From Candidatus Zhuqueibacterota bacterium (GTDB lineage Bacteria; Zhuqueibacterota; Zhuqueibacteria; Zhuqueibacterales; Zhuqueibacteraceae), in NCBI GenBank assembly GCA_022616415.1, contig JAKEEU010000128.1:1-64000 (forward strand): a stretch of 64,000 bases of DNA. The letters are read 5' to 3'. The notes beneath the pieces are model-generated. The model saw nothing but the letters and a program-made list of their open reading frames with translations. It was not told where the DNA came from and did no database searches. How positions within the stretch are numbered: position 1 is the first letter of the stretch; the number at the start of each line of letters is the position of its first letter. The position numbers and the translations under genes were made by a program. This document shows positions 49,826 to 58,284 of this stretch, one piece after another.

Positions 49826-50977
49826 ATGACTGAACTTAAAAATCTCATTGCGGCCGGCGAAAGCTCGCATCTCGAATTTAAATCCGAGCAAGTCAAGCCC
49901 GAGGATTTAGCTAAAGAAATAGTTTCTTTTCTCAATTTTCAAGGCGGCAAAATTCTGCTCGGCGTTGAGGATGACGGCACGATTTCCGGTGTCTCCCGTC
50001 CGGATGTGGAAGAGTGGGTAATCAACATCTGCCGCAACAATGTTGTGCCACAGATCATACCCGGCTATCAGGAGTTTACTGTAGAAGGCAAAGCCGTCGT
50101 TGTGCTCGGCATTCCTGCCGGAATAGCCAAACCGTATCATACACAAAAAGGCGATTACTACATTCGCGCCGGCAGCACCGCGCGCAAAGCTTCACGTGAG
50201 GAGCTTTCGCGCCTGTTTCAAGATTCCGGCTTGATTCATTATGAAACGACGCCGATTTCAGGAACCACGTTAGCCGAGTTGAATTGGCAACGGCTCCATG
50301 ATTATTTCCTCAATCTGCATCCAGCGCACCTCAATCTCAATGATGAAGATGAAAACGCGCGCAACAAAATGCTGCAGAATCTCGACATTTTGGCACAAGC
50401 TGACGGTTCGACGACTGTTGTGGGCATGTTGATGTTTGGCCTGCAACCGGAGCGTCATTTGCCGCAAAGTGAAGTTTTGTTTGCCCATTTCAAAGGAAAA
50501 GAAATTAGTGACGAGTTGCTGGATCGCAAAAGTCTCACCGGTCCGCTGCCGCAAATTATCGAGGATGCGCAGCGAGTGTTGAATTTAAATTTGCAAACCG
50601 CTTCCCAGATTGAAGGCATGAAGCGAATCGATCACGTCATTTTTCCAGACAAAGTTTTGCGCGAGCTGATTATCAACGCGTTGCTACACCGTCGTTGGGG
50701 CCTCATGGGAAATGTGAGAATCTTCTTGTTTGAGGATCGCTTACAGATCAGCAGTCCCGGTCGCTTGCCTAATGGTGTGACGATTGAAAAAATGAAAGAG
50801 TCAACCCACGTTCCGCGCAACCCTATTCTGATGAAATTTTTGCAGGATTATCACTTCGTCGAAAAGCTCGGACGTGGCATTCCGATGGTCGTTCGTGAAA
50901 TGAAAAAGCTCGGCGTTCGCGAACCGGATTTTCACGAAAGCGGTGAGGAATTTATGGTGACGCTTTATCGAGAATGA
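49826..50977 (+). CDS. AlbA_2/Schlafen-like putative transcriptional regulator with HATPase_c_4 domain
   Basis: A 383-aa protein from ATG 49826 (AGGTGC upstream). The N-terminal Schlafen/AlbA_2 domain reads ESSHLEFKSEQVKPEDLAKE, IVSFLNFQGGKILLGVEDDG and GDYYIRAGSTARKASREELS. The C-terminal part is a GHKL-type HATPase_c_4 domain (VLRELIINALLHRRWGLMGN, ISSPGRLPNGVTIEKMKEST) ending in GRGIPMVVREMKKLGVREPD. The family is often annotated as RecG-like helicase or DNA-binding regulator. Sitting inside the PspA-centred cluster, it may regulate it, or it may be a passenger. Confidence 0.88.
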   Translation: MTELKNLIAAGESSHLEFKSEQVKPEDLAKEIVSFLNFQGGKILLGVEDDGTISGVSRPDVEEWVINICRNNVVPQIIPGYQEFTVEGKAVVVLGIPAGIAKPYHTQKGDYYIRAGSTARKASREELSRLFQDSGLIHYETTPISGTTLAELNWQRLHDYFLNLHPAHLNLNDEDENARNKMLQNLDILAQADGSTTVVGMLMFGLQPERHLPQSEVLFAHFKGKEISDELLDRKSLTGPLPQIIEDAQRVLNLNLQTASQIEGMKRIDHVIFPDKVLRELIINALLHRRWGLMGNVRIFLFEDRLQISSPGRLPNGVTIEKMKESTHVPRNPILMKFLQDYHFVEKLGRGIPMVVREMKKLGVREPDFHESGEEFMVTLYRE

Positions 50978-51028
50978 TTGAAACATTTCCATATTTTTTA
51001 CAAGCAAACAAAAAAGGAGAAATAAAAG

Positions 51029-51868
51029 ATGGAAGAACAACCTGGCATCCTGCAAGCGTTGTGGCGCTTCATCACGTTCTATCGTGTCCGCAAAGCGCTC
51101 GGCCTCGTGCGCGCAGCCAACAAACAGTTCACCGGCTCGACCTCCGGCATCCGCGACGCCTTCGATATCGAAATGAATCAGAAGGTGCAGGAATATAAAC
51201 AACTCGAATCCGCGGTGGCCGAAGTTGAAAACGTCATCGAAAGCAAGCGTCTCGAATTGGAGCGCTTGAATAACGAGGAAAAAGAACTGCTGAAAAAACG
51301 CGAAGGCGCGCTGGCCCTGGCGGAAAAGTCGCAGGTCGAGGGCAACAACGACGCCTTTGCGCAGCATCAAGCCGCGTTCACGCGCTTTCAAAGCCGCATC
51401 AACGAGGCTGAGGAACGGCAGAAATCGTTGGCCGAGCAAACCAAGCAATATGAAGACAGCATGAAAAAATACATGCTGCAGCTCACGAAGATGCAGGCGT
51501 ACGTCCAATCGCTGCCCGCGAAAAAAGCCGAGGCGATTGCGGATTTTGTTTCGGCGAAAAGAATTATCGAATTGAATCACAGGCTGATGGGCATCAAGAC
51601 TTCGTTTGAAGAGGGGCCGGTGTCGCTGGTGCTCGAAGAAAATCGCCGGCTCACGGCGCAAGCGCGCGTTACTGAAAAGATGGCCGGCACCAGTGTCGAG
51701 CTGCAAGACACGATGTATGCCGACGCCGGCCGCTCTTCCGAAAGCGGCGATGTTTTCACCAAGATGCTCGCCGCGCGCAAGGCGCAGAAGGAAACGCAAG
51801 CGGCGCCGGCGGAAAAAGAGGCTGCCAAGCAAACGGCCGGCTCCGGCAATGATCGTCCGAAAATCTAA
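51029..51868 (+). CDS. PspA/IM30-like coiled-coil protein
   Basis: A 279-aa largely helical protein resembling PspA/IM30/Vipp1 (ESCRT-III-related) membrane-remodelling proteins. It starts with an amphipathic segment (ILQALWRFITFYRVRKALGL), contains the long hairpin coiled coil (EYKQLESAVAEVENVIESKR; RFQSRINEAEERQKSLAEQT) and ends in an unstructured Ala/Glu-rich tail. PspA proteins bind stressed inner membranes and form rods or rings. An AAGGAG site precedes the ATG. It is flanked by coiled-coil and ABC-transporter genes, which makes membrane stress or membrane organisation the likely theme. Family assignment rests on pattern and architecture. Confidence 0.75.
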   Translation: MEEQPGILQALWRFITFYRVRKALGLVRAANKQFTGSTSGIRDAFDIEMNQKVQEYKQLESAVAEVENVIESKRLELERLNNEEKELLKKREGALALAEKSQVEGNNDAFAQHQAAFTRFQSRINEAEERQKSLAEQTKQYEDSMKKYMLQLTKMQAYVQSLPAKKAEAIADFVSAKRIIELNHRLMGIKTSFEEGPVSLVLEENRRLTAQARVTEKMAGTSVELQDTMYADAGRSSESGDVFTKMLAARKAQKETQAAPAEKEAAKQTAGSGNDRPKI

Positions 51869-51932
51869 ATGGAGTGTTGGATTTTTGGATTAATGGAGTT
51901 TTGGATTCTTGGATTACTGAAACGGAGAAATT
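51869..51932. repeat. TGGATT-type word repeats (spacer)
   Basis: Words such as GGAGTGTTGGATTTTTGGAT and TAATGGAGTTTTGGATTCTT fill the gap after the PspA-like gene. The same vocabulary appears as an inverted repeat at 54022-54135. Confidence 0.5.
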
Positions 51933-51935
51933 CAA

Positions 51936-53036
51936 ATGAACCGCAATAAGATTTTTGTCACACTTTTTGCTGTCTGTCTTCTCATCTTCTTAGTTTTGAC
52001 TTTTGTCGTTACGCCAAATTCGACGACTTTTGCTCAAAACAAAAAGCCCAAGTTCACGCTGATGTGGTCGATCTACGTCGGCTGGATGCCGTGGCCGTAT
52101 GCGGCGGAATCCGGCATCATCAAAAAATGGGCGGACAAATACGGCATCGAGATCGAGGTGCGACAGGCTGATTATATTCCCTCCATCGAAGCTTATGTCG
52201 CCGGCAAGGCGGAGGCTTGTGTGATGACGAACATGGAATGTCTCGATATGCCGGCGGCTTCGGGAATTGACAATACGGTCGTCGTGGCCGGCGATTTTTC
52301 GAATGGCAACGACGTGCTTTATACGCGCGACGATCTGCAAGTTCCGCAACTGCGCGGCAAGCAGGTTGCATTGGTGGAGTTGTCGGTGTCGCATTATCTG
52401 CTCGTGCGCGCGCTCGAGTTGAAAGGTAACGGCCTGACCGAGAAAGACGTCAAAATTCTCAACACCAGCGACGCAGACATCGCGCCGGTTTTTGTTTCCA
52501 ACCCTTCGCAGAAAGCCGTGGTGACGTGGAATCCGATGGCTTTGGAAATCGAGCAAACGCCCGGCGTGAAGCGCGTGTTCGACTCGGCGGCGATTCCCGG
52601 CGAGATTCTCGATTTGCTGGTGGTAAAAACCGACGTGCTGAAAAAAAATCCCCAGCTCGGCAAAGCGCTGGCGGGCGCCTGGTACGAGATCATGGGCATC
52701 ATGTCCACGCGCAGCCCGGAAGCGGAAAAGGCCATCGCGCGCATGGCGGAATTGTCGGGCGCCACTCCGGCATCCTTCAAGCAGCAGCTTAAAACCACGG
52801 CGATGTATTATCGCGCTCAAGACGCTGTCGCATTCACGCAATCGCCCGAACTGTTCCGCAACATGGATTTCGTCCGCAAATTCTGCTTCGAACACAAGCT
52901 GCTCGGCGAAAACGCCAAATCAGTTGATGAGGTCGGTATCCAATTTCCCGATGGAAGAATTTTGGGCGATTCCAAAAACGTGAAGATGCGGTTCTCGACG
53001 GAGCACATGCAAATGGCGGCGGCGGGGAAGCTGTAA
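51936..53036 (+). CDS. ABC transporter substrate-binding protein, urea-carboxylase-region/NitT-TauT type
   Basis: A 366-aa periplasmic protein with N-terminal signal/anchor (IFVTLFAVCLLIFLVLTFVV). The mature start TLMWSIYVGWMPWPYAAESG and the stretch KAEACVMTNMECLDMPAASG closely resemble the substrate-binding proteins encoded next to urea carboxylase genes. Family conservation continues in VVVAGDFSNGNDVLYTRDDL and QVALVELSVSHYLLVRALEL. It is followed by a matching permease and ATPase, so a full importer is present. No urea carboxylase or allophanate hydrolase gene is in the window, so the substrate may differ. Confidence 0.88.
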   Translation: MNRNKIFVTLFAVCLLIFLVLTFVVTPNSTTFAQNKKPKFTLMWSIYVGWMPWPYAAESGIIKKWADKYGIEIEVRQADYIPSIEAYVAGKAEACVMTNMECLDMPAASGIDNTVVVAGDFSNGNDVLYTRDDLQVPQLRGKQVALVELSVSHYLLVRALELKGNGLTEKDVKILNTSDADIAPVFVSNPSQKAVVTWNPMALEIEQTPGVKRVFDSAAIPGEILDLLVVKTDVLKKNPQLGKALAGAWYEIMGIMSTRSPEAEKAIARMAELSGATPASFKQQLKTTAMYYRAQDAVAFTQSPELFRNMDFVRKFCFEHKLLGENAKSVDEVGIQFPDGRILGDSKNVKMRFSTEHMQMAAAGKL

Positions 53037-53165
53037 AACGTAACTCGTAAAACGTAACTCGTAAAACGTAATTCGTAAGACGTAATTCGTAAGACGTAAC
53101 TCGTGAAACGTGTAACGGTCTCACGATGAAAGAGCGTTACACGTTTCACGTTACACGATCAAACC
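53036..53165. repeat. CGTAAAACGTAACT-type tandem word repeats and a GTTACACGTTTCACG palindrome
   Basis: Four or five ~15-base units (AACTCGTAAAACGTA, AATTCGTAAGACGTA) are followed by GCGTTACACGTTTCACGTTA, which pairs with GTGAAACGTGTAACG at 53103-53117. The array occupies the whole spacer before the permease gene. Confidence 0.7.
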
Positions 53166-53196
53166 GAAAGACCAAAACGACGAGGAGATTCTCGCA

Positions 53197-54015
53197 TTGC
53201 GATTGCGCGACATTTTCGGCCTTTATGCCAACCTTCCGCGCTGGCTAAAGACTTTTCTGGCCATTCTGCCTTTTGCATTCATCATTTTCGGCTACATTGT
53301 TATTGCCGATCAACGTCACGAAGAAAACCCGAACGACAAAGTGACGCCGAGCATTCAACAACTCGTTGACGGCTTTTATCGCGCGACAATGGAGCCGGAT
53401 CGTGATGGCAAGATTCGGCTTTGGGTGGATACCGCTGCCAGCTTGCGGCGATTGGCGATTGGGGTTTTGCTCGCGGCAATGGTGGGAATATTATGCGGAC
53501 TTCATCTCGGCGTGATGCCGTTCTTTGAAGCAACCTTTTTGCGGTTTGTAACTTTTTTTGACAAAATACCGGCGCTCGCCTTGTTGCCGATTTTGTTCAT
53601 CACGTTGGGATTGGAAGAGATCGCCAAAATCGCTTTGATTTTCATCGGCATCGTGCCGACGATTACGCTCGACACCTACTTACGCGCCAAAGAAATTCCG
53701 CAAGAGCAATTGGTCAAAGCCTTCACGCTCGGCACTTCGGATTTTGAAGTCACATACAAAGTGGTATTGCCGCAAATTTTTCCCAAAGCGTTGGACTCGG
53801 TTCGGCTCAATCTCAAAGGCGCATGGCTCTTCCTCATTGCCGCCGAATCCATCGCCGCCACCGAGGGACTCGGCTATCGCATCTTCGTCGTGCGGCGCTA
53901 TCTGGCGATGGATATCATCATTCCGTATGTGATTTGGATCGCGTTGCTGGCGTTTTTGATGGATTTTATTTTGCGGCTGTGGGTGAAAAAGGGATTTCGA
54001 TGGCTGCAGGCGTAA
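53197..54015 (+). CDS. ABC transporter permease, NitT/TauT type
   Basis: A 272-aa inner-membrane permease with six predicted helices. Typical sequences are LWVDTAASLRRLAIGVLLAA, LALLPILFITLGLEEIAKIA, and the EAA-loop region EQLVKAFTLGTSDFEVTYKV followed by VVLPQIFPKALDSVRLNLKG. The final segment (ATEGLGYRIFVVRRYLAMDI) is characteristic of the urea-carboxylase-region transporter subgroup. The start is TTG 53197 with GAGGAG ten bases upstream. Forms the importer with its neighbours. Confidence 0.93.
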   Translation: MRLRDIFGLYANLPRWLKTFLAILPFAFIIFGYIVIADQRHEENPNDKVTPSIQQLVDGFYRATMEPDRDGKIRLWVDTAASLRRLAIGVLLAAMVGILCGLHLGVMPFFEATFLRFVTFFDKIPALALLPILFITLGLEEIAKIALIFIGIVPTITLDTYLRAKEIPQEQLVKAFTLGTSDFEVTYKVVLPQIFPKALDSVRLNLKGAWLFLIAAESIAATEGLGYRIFVVRRYLAMDIIIPYVIWIALLAFLMDFILRLWVKKGFRWLQA

Positions 54016-54021
54016 ACGCGG

Positions 54022-54135
54022 AGTGATGGAATAATGGATTGTTGGATCGATGGATTATTGGAGCAATGGAAGTTCCATCACTCCAGCGATCCAACAATCC
54101 ATTACTCCAACACTCCAATACTCCATTATTCCAGG
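54022..54135. repeat. inverted TGGATTATTGGAG-type word repeats
   Basis: The left half (GAGTGATGGAATAATGGATT and following) and the right half (GATCCAACAATCCATTACTC and following) are imperfect reverse complements, centred near 54070. The structure fills the spacer between the permease and ATPase genes and could fold into a long hairpin. Confidence 0.7.
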
Positions 54136-54140
54136 TTTAT

Positions 54141-55028
54141 ATGAGCGACATCTTTGTAGTCAAACTCGAGGACGTGTACCAGCGCTATCATCGCGATGGC
54201 AAACTGGCGACCATTCTCAATGATATCGATTTAAAAGTGCGGCCCAACGAGTTTGTCACCGTCGTCGGCCCGAGCGGCTGCGGCAAATCCACGCTCTTGC
54301 GGTTGATCGTCGGCTGGGAGCGCGCCAAATCCGGCACGGTGCGAATTGACGACGTCGCAGCCGGCTCGCCCAATCGCGATCGCGGCATCGTCTTTCAGAA
54401 GTATTCGCTCTTTCCTCACCTCACCGTTTTGGAAAATGTCATTTTGGGCCTGGAACTGGAGCAGATTCGCTTTCTAGAGAAATATCTTTGGTACCCCGGC
54501 TATTTTCGTCGCCGCAAAGTCTGGGTCAAGGAAGCCATGACTTTCCTCGAGCGCATGCGCCTGAGCGAGCATGCCAACAAATATCCCCACGAGCTTTCCG
54601 GCGGCATGCAGCAGCGCGTGGCGATTGCGCAAGCTCTCATCATGAAGCCGAAGATCATTCTTATGGACGAGCCGTTCGGCGCGCTGGACCCCGGCACGCG
54701 CGAGGACATGCAAGTGTTTCTCCTCGAATTGTGGGAACAGTACGAGATGACGATTTTCTTTGTGACGCATGATCTTGAAGAAGCGCTCTTTCTCGGCACG
54801 AGAATCATCGTGCTGTCGCCATATTACACGATTGACAGCGGCGAAGCGGAGGGCGCCAAAATCGTAATGGATCGAAAACTGCCTGGCCCGGCAGCAACGC
54901 GAGTCAAATATTCGCCGGAGTTCAACCAGCTTCTCGAAGAAGTCAAATTGCGCGGCTTTGTGAAGGACTATAAACAGCACATCAGCGAATTTGATTTGTC
55001 GCACCCGGACTCGTGGAAAACCGTGTAA
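54141..55028 (+). CDS. ABC transporter ATP-binding protein, NitT/TauT type
   Basis: A 295-aa ATPase from ATG 54141. Walker A GPSGCGKST (residues 43-51), Q-loop region IVFQKYSLFPH, signature LSGGM (152-156), Walker B IILMDEP (172-178) and the switch histidine in FFVTHDLEEAL are all present. An unusual insertion of about 20 residues after the Q-loop (IRFLEKYLWYPGYFRRRKVW) and a C-terminal extension of about 60 residues occur in the same subgroup as the permease. A 34-codon upstream extension of the frame lies in the inverted repeat and is rejected as coding. Confidence 0.94.
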   Translation: MSDIFVVKLEDVYQRYHRDGKLATILNDIDLKVRPNEFVTVVGPSGCGKSTLLRLIVGWERAKSGTVRIDDVAAGSPNRDRGIVFQKYSLFPHLTVLENVILGLELEQIRFLEKYLWYPGYFRRRKVWVKEAMTFLERMRLSEHANKYPHELSGGMQQRVAIAQALIMKPKIILMDEPFGALDPGTREDMQVFLLELWEQYEMTIFFVTHDLEEALFLGTRIIVLSPYYTIDSGEAEGAKIVMDRKLPGPAATRVKYSPEFNQLLEEVKLRGFVKDYKQHISEFDLSHPDSWKTV

Positions 55029-55047
55029 CGTGATACGTGTAACGCTC
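55022..55047. repeat. ACGTGTAACG-type word repeat (spacer)
   Basis: GTAACGTGATACGTGTAACG overlaps the stop of the ATPase gene and shares its words with 53036-53165 and 55384-55470. Confidence 0.45.
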
Positions 55048-55091
55048 TATATTTGAAAAAATCTCTTTAACTTAGGGAAATGGAGGAAGCT

Positions 55092-55307
55092 ATGGCAACG
55101 GCAAAATTTCGTTTCGATTTCGAAAATCTCGAATCTTCTCAAAAGGCTTTTCGATGGAATCGTGACGTGTTCCGTCGCAGCTTAAAATTTAGGCGTTTGC
55201 TTCAGTCGTCGGTTGGCGATCAATTGCGGCGTGCGGCGTTGTCGATTCTAACCAATATCGCCGAGGGCAGCGGATACGATTCGAAGGCGCAAAAGAAGCG
55301 TTATTAA
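55092..55307 (+). pseudogene. truncated four-helix-bundle (23S rRNA IVS-type) protein
   Basis: A 71-aa frame from ATG 55092 (GGAGGA upstream). FDFENLESSQKAFRWNRDVF and GDQLRRAALSILTNIAEGSG are hallmark segments of the four-helix-bundle family also found in 23S rRNA intervening sequences, where members are normally about 120 aa. The frame stops right after SKAQKKRY, so helices 3 and 4 are missing, and no continuation is found in other frames. A passenger fragment, not an obvious part of the system. Confidence 0.75.
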
Positions 55308-55383
55308 AGGCGTTGATAAGCCAAAAGCTAAAAATGCGAAAAACGGTAATGGCAAACAAACCAAAGAAGACCATCAGAAATAA

Positions 55384-55470
55384 GATCGTTACACGTTTCA
55401 CGAACTAACAAATCACCGAACTAGCAAAGCTGTCAACTCATAGACCGTTACACGTTTCACGGTACACGAG
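55384..55470. repeat. two GTTACACGTTTCACG units (spacer)
   Basis: GATCGTTACACGTTTCACGA near 55383-55402 and CCGTTACACGTTTCACGGTA near 55445-55464 flank a short AT-rich stretch directly upstream of the AAA+ gene. Same words as 53036-53165. Confidence 0.6.
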
Positions 55471-55471
55471 A

Positions 55472-57238
55472 ATGAAAGAAGAAATAGTGCAATTACGTCC
55501 AAGCTTCCTCAACGACCTCAACCGCCTCTACCGCCAGCGCAAGAAAAACGTCATCCTGATGACGGGCAACATTCACGATTCGTTTTGGGACACGACAACG
55601 AACGAGTTCGCGCCGATGGATCAGGTGCTTTACAGTGCGCTACGCGAGCATTTCACGATTGTTTTTGTCGACATGGCTGGCATCTCGTTTTTAAGCGCGG
55701 AAGACGAATTGGATTTTGCGCGCGTGTGGAAATCAGCGGAGCATCTCTTGCCTGCCGAAGGTTTTCGTGAGCAGGAGCTTGAGGAATTTCGCAATGCCGT
55801 CGCCAACAACACATTTCAATCTCTCGCGGCGCTGGTGATGTTGAAGCATCTCACCGAGCGCATGGTGCGTTTTCGGAAAAAGCACGCCGAATTGAAGCCG
55901 TTGGCGATCATCGTGCGGCTGGCGGGAACGTTGTTTCCCGAGGGCGAGATCAATCGGTTGCCGGAGCTGGATAAGAATCGCCTAGCGTTTTTTTATGCCT
56001 GGCTGACGCAACCCGAATTCCGTGAGGAAAAAGATTTCTTCATTCTGCTCAATCGCACCAACTCCGAAGTGAACAGCTTGCTGCGCGCGCTGCCGCACAC
56101 CGCCAGCATTTCGATTCCACTGCCTGACGAGGAACAGCGGCGGCAATTCGTTGAGCACTTTTTGAAAAATCCCAAATTTGGTGAGGCGCTACAACTCGAA
56201 GGCGGCAAGGAGAGATTTATTGCAGACAGCGCCGGACTCACACTGGAGGTGCTCAAAGATCTTTTTGAAGATGCCGTCAGCGAGAAAAAGCCAGTCACCC
56301 GCGCCATGCTGCTGGCCGAGATCAACAACTTGCTGCGCGAGCATCTGGGCGACATCATCGAAGTGGAAATTCCCACTTTCGGCCCCGAGGCGGTGATTGG
56401 CAACGAGGAGCACAAGCAAATTCTTGACGACGTGTTCGAGCGCTGCGAACATCGTGATACTGCCGTGTCTGCTATTCTCATTTCCGGACCGAACGGCGGG
56501 GGCAAAACTTTTTTGCTGCAAGCCTATGCCGGCAAATCCGGCCGCGTGGTGATTCGCATCAAAAATCTGCGCAGCATGTATTACGGCCAGACTTCGGTGA
56601 TGTTCGAGCTGTTCCGCTGGTATGTGCTGACGTTTGGCAAGATTCTCATTCTCGTTGATGAAGCGCACACGGCGTTTGGCTCGGTCCACTCCCCCACCAC
56701 TCACGAGGCGGAGAAACAACTCGCCGGCAACATCATCCAAATGATGGGCGACGAGCGCAATCTCGTGAAAGTGTTGTGGGGTTTGATGACCTCGCGGCCC
56801 GACGAGCTTGACCCCGATGTTAAAAGCCGCAGCCCGATTCAAATCGCCGTTTTCGATCCCGAAGGCGAGAAGAGAGTCGCGTTCATCCGCGAATTATTCA
56901 AACGCAAAGGCGTGCCGTTGGATGAACTCTCCCCTGCTGATTGGGATACCCTCATCAGCAAAACCACCAACTTCTCCGCCCGCGACTTTCGCAATCTCAC
57001 TGCCGAAATGCTGCACGCTCGTCGCAAGCATCCCCAGATCAGCGTCCTGCAAGTTCTCGACTACTGGCGCGCCGGCATGGCCATCGTCCGCGAGCGTGAG
57101 TTTCAGATGCATGTGGCGGCGATGCATTGCTCGTATCCGGCTTTGTTGCCGGAACGGTTTCGGAAGATGGGCACGGAGGAGCTTATCACGGCTACTGATG
57201 ATTTGAAATTGTTGATGCAGTTGAAACGAGGCGGATGA
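55472..57238 (+). CDS. tandem AAA+ ATPase of the PspA-centred cluster
   Basis: A 588-aa cytoplasmic protein. Residues 1-290 look like a degenerate AAA+ module: KKNVILMTGNIHDSFWD lacks a GKT, but KDFFILLNRTNSEVNSLL and ISIPLPDEEQRRQFVEHFL match sensor-1 and lid regions. Residues 300-560 are an active module: Walker A GPNGGGKT (339-346), Walker B ILILVDEAH (391-399), and a pore-loop-like RSMYYGQTSVMF. A lid-type stretch IAVFDPEGEKRVAFIRELF follows. Likely a protein-remodelling motor acting on the PspA-like polymer or another partner, by analogy with PspF/Vps4-type relations. Last gene of the cluster. Confidence 0.85.
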   Translation: MKEEIVQLRPSFLNDLNRLYRQRKKNVILMTGNIHDSFWDTTTNEFAPMDQVLYSALREHFTIVFVDMAGISFLSAEDELDFARVWKSAEHLLPAEGFREQELEEFRNAVANNTFQSLAALVMLKHLTERMVRFRKKHAELKPLAIIVRLAGTLFPEGEINRLPELDKNRLAFFYAWLTQPEFREEKDFFILLNRTNSEVNSLLRALPHTASISIPLPDEEQRRQFVEHFLKNPKFGEALQLEGGKERFIADSAGLTLEVLKDLFEDAVSEKKPVTRAMLLAEINNLLREHLGDIIEVEIPTFGPEAVIGNEEHKQILDDVFERCEHRDTAVSAILISGPNGGGKTFLLQAYAGKSGRVVIRIKNLRSMYYGQTSVMFELFRWYVLTFGKILILVDEAHTAFGSVHSPTTHEAEKQLAGNIIQMMGDERNLVKVLWGLMTSRPDELDPDVKSRSPIQIAVFDPEGEKRVAFIRELFKRKGVPLDELSPADWDTLISKTTNFSARDFRNLTAEMLHARRKHPQISVLQVLDYWRAGMAIVREREFQMHVAAMHCSYPALLPERFRKMGTEELITATDDLKLLMQLKRGG

Positions 57239-57461
57239 GGATTAAAATCTGTCTACAAGAACCCAAGATTTACCTGCGCTCTTCGCCCTATGCTTCTTGC
57301 TCCACGCTCTCTGCCCTCTGCGCCACACCCTCCGCCCCCTCACCACGATTTAACTCTTCCTCCAGAACCTGAATCGTGCCGCTGAAGTGCAACGAGGTTT
57401 CTTGCAAATTGGCTTTGCGGCCTTCCACCTCCGCCAGCAGCATGCGCTCACGTACGGCAAT

Positions 57462-57860
57462 GCGAGTCTTGCCTTTCAATGGGCGCTGTTGGAAAGCAAC
57501 AGCGCAGTGAATCCTGACACCGCCCGCAATCACATTTTTTTTGCGCTGAAACAGTTTTTCGGTCACATTCCCGCCGGCGCGGTGCGGATCGCGGCGAGCT
57601 CGACTAACGACGACCTGCTGGCGAGCGCGTTCAAACACACCGGCAAAAATCGCGCGCAAATCGTCATGATGAATCGCTCCACAATAAGCCAGAAGGTCAC
57701 GGTCGCGCTGCGCAATTTAAACGTGTCGACTTTTGCTGGCTGTCGAACTTCGGCCACTGAGAAACACCGGTCGATTGCCAGCGCAGCCGTCGTTAATAAC
57801 AAACTCAACATAACGATTCCGGCGAATGCGGTGGTGACGCTGGACGGCGAGATCATGTCG
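57462..57860 (+). pseudogene. C-terminal remnant of a GH30-like glycosidase
   Basis: The plus strand encodes FFALKQFFGHIPAGAVRIAA then SSTNDDLLASAFKHTGKN and RAQIVMMNRSTISQKVTV. This is the closing strand and beta-sandwich of GH30-like endo-xylanase or glucanase families (YALKQFSRFIRPGAVRI type). It ends with NITIPANAVVTLDG. The catalytic barrel and glutamates are absent, and the sequence upstream of 57460 does not continue the family. Between 57240 and 57460 the minus strand has a short coding-like stretch (EVEGRKANLQETSLHFSG) that I cannot assign. Confidence 0.6.
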
Positions 57861-58284
57861 TCGTTAAACTTAATCCTTGAGACACACGATGCACCGTTTT
57901 ATCCCTTAATTTTGACTTGCAAGCTTATCCCAATCCTTGGAAGTCTGCAAGGAAAAGCTTTTCTTTAAATTATTTAGTTGTTGAGAGTCCATATACTGCC
58001 ACGTCTAATATTCATTTCCGATTCTCGTTAGACTTTTAATCAAAGATCAGAGTTATGAGATCACGTTAACAACCCTTGTAGATACTACTCGGAGCTTGAT
58101 ATTCTTTAATTCTTGACATAAATTAAAGCCACTATTTACGCGGGTTTCATGAATATCAAAATTAAAGTATTTCATGCTCCGAGTAATAAGTCTTACAGCA
58201 GTTTGGACAGCTCCCGGACTCTCCACGTATGATAAGGGTGCTAGGTGATCCGTATTGGGCGCACTCAGCAAATTCTTCAGCCAC
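57861..58284. other. stretch without a confident gene
   Basis: AT-rich region. A 72-codon minus-strand frame at 58053-58271 (containing HLAPLSYVESPGAVQTAVRL) could be another fragment, but it has no ribosome-binding site and no family that I recognise. Confidence 0.3.

Noticed and set aside
53036-53165. Possible CRISPR array
   Set aside because: The repeated unit is only about 15 bases, units are contiguous without unique spacers, and no cas genes are near.
54039-54140. N-terminal extension of the ABC ATPase
   Set aside because: It lies entirely in the word-repeat hairpin and has no similarity to ABC ATPases; ATG 54141 fits the family.
57288-57659. 123-codon minus-strand frame behind the AAA+ gene
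   Set aside because: Part is antisense to the GH30-like remnant; only its last 45 codons look coding and I cannot assign them.
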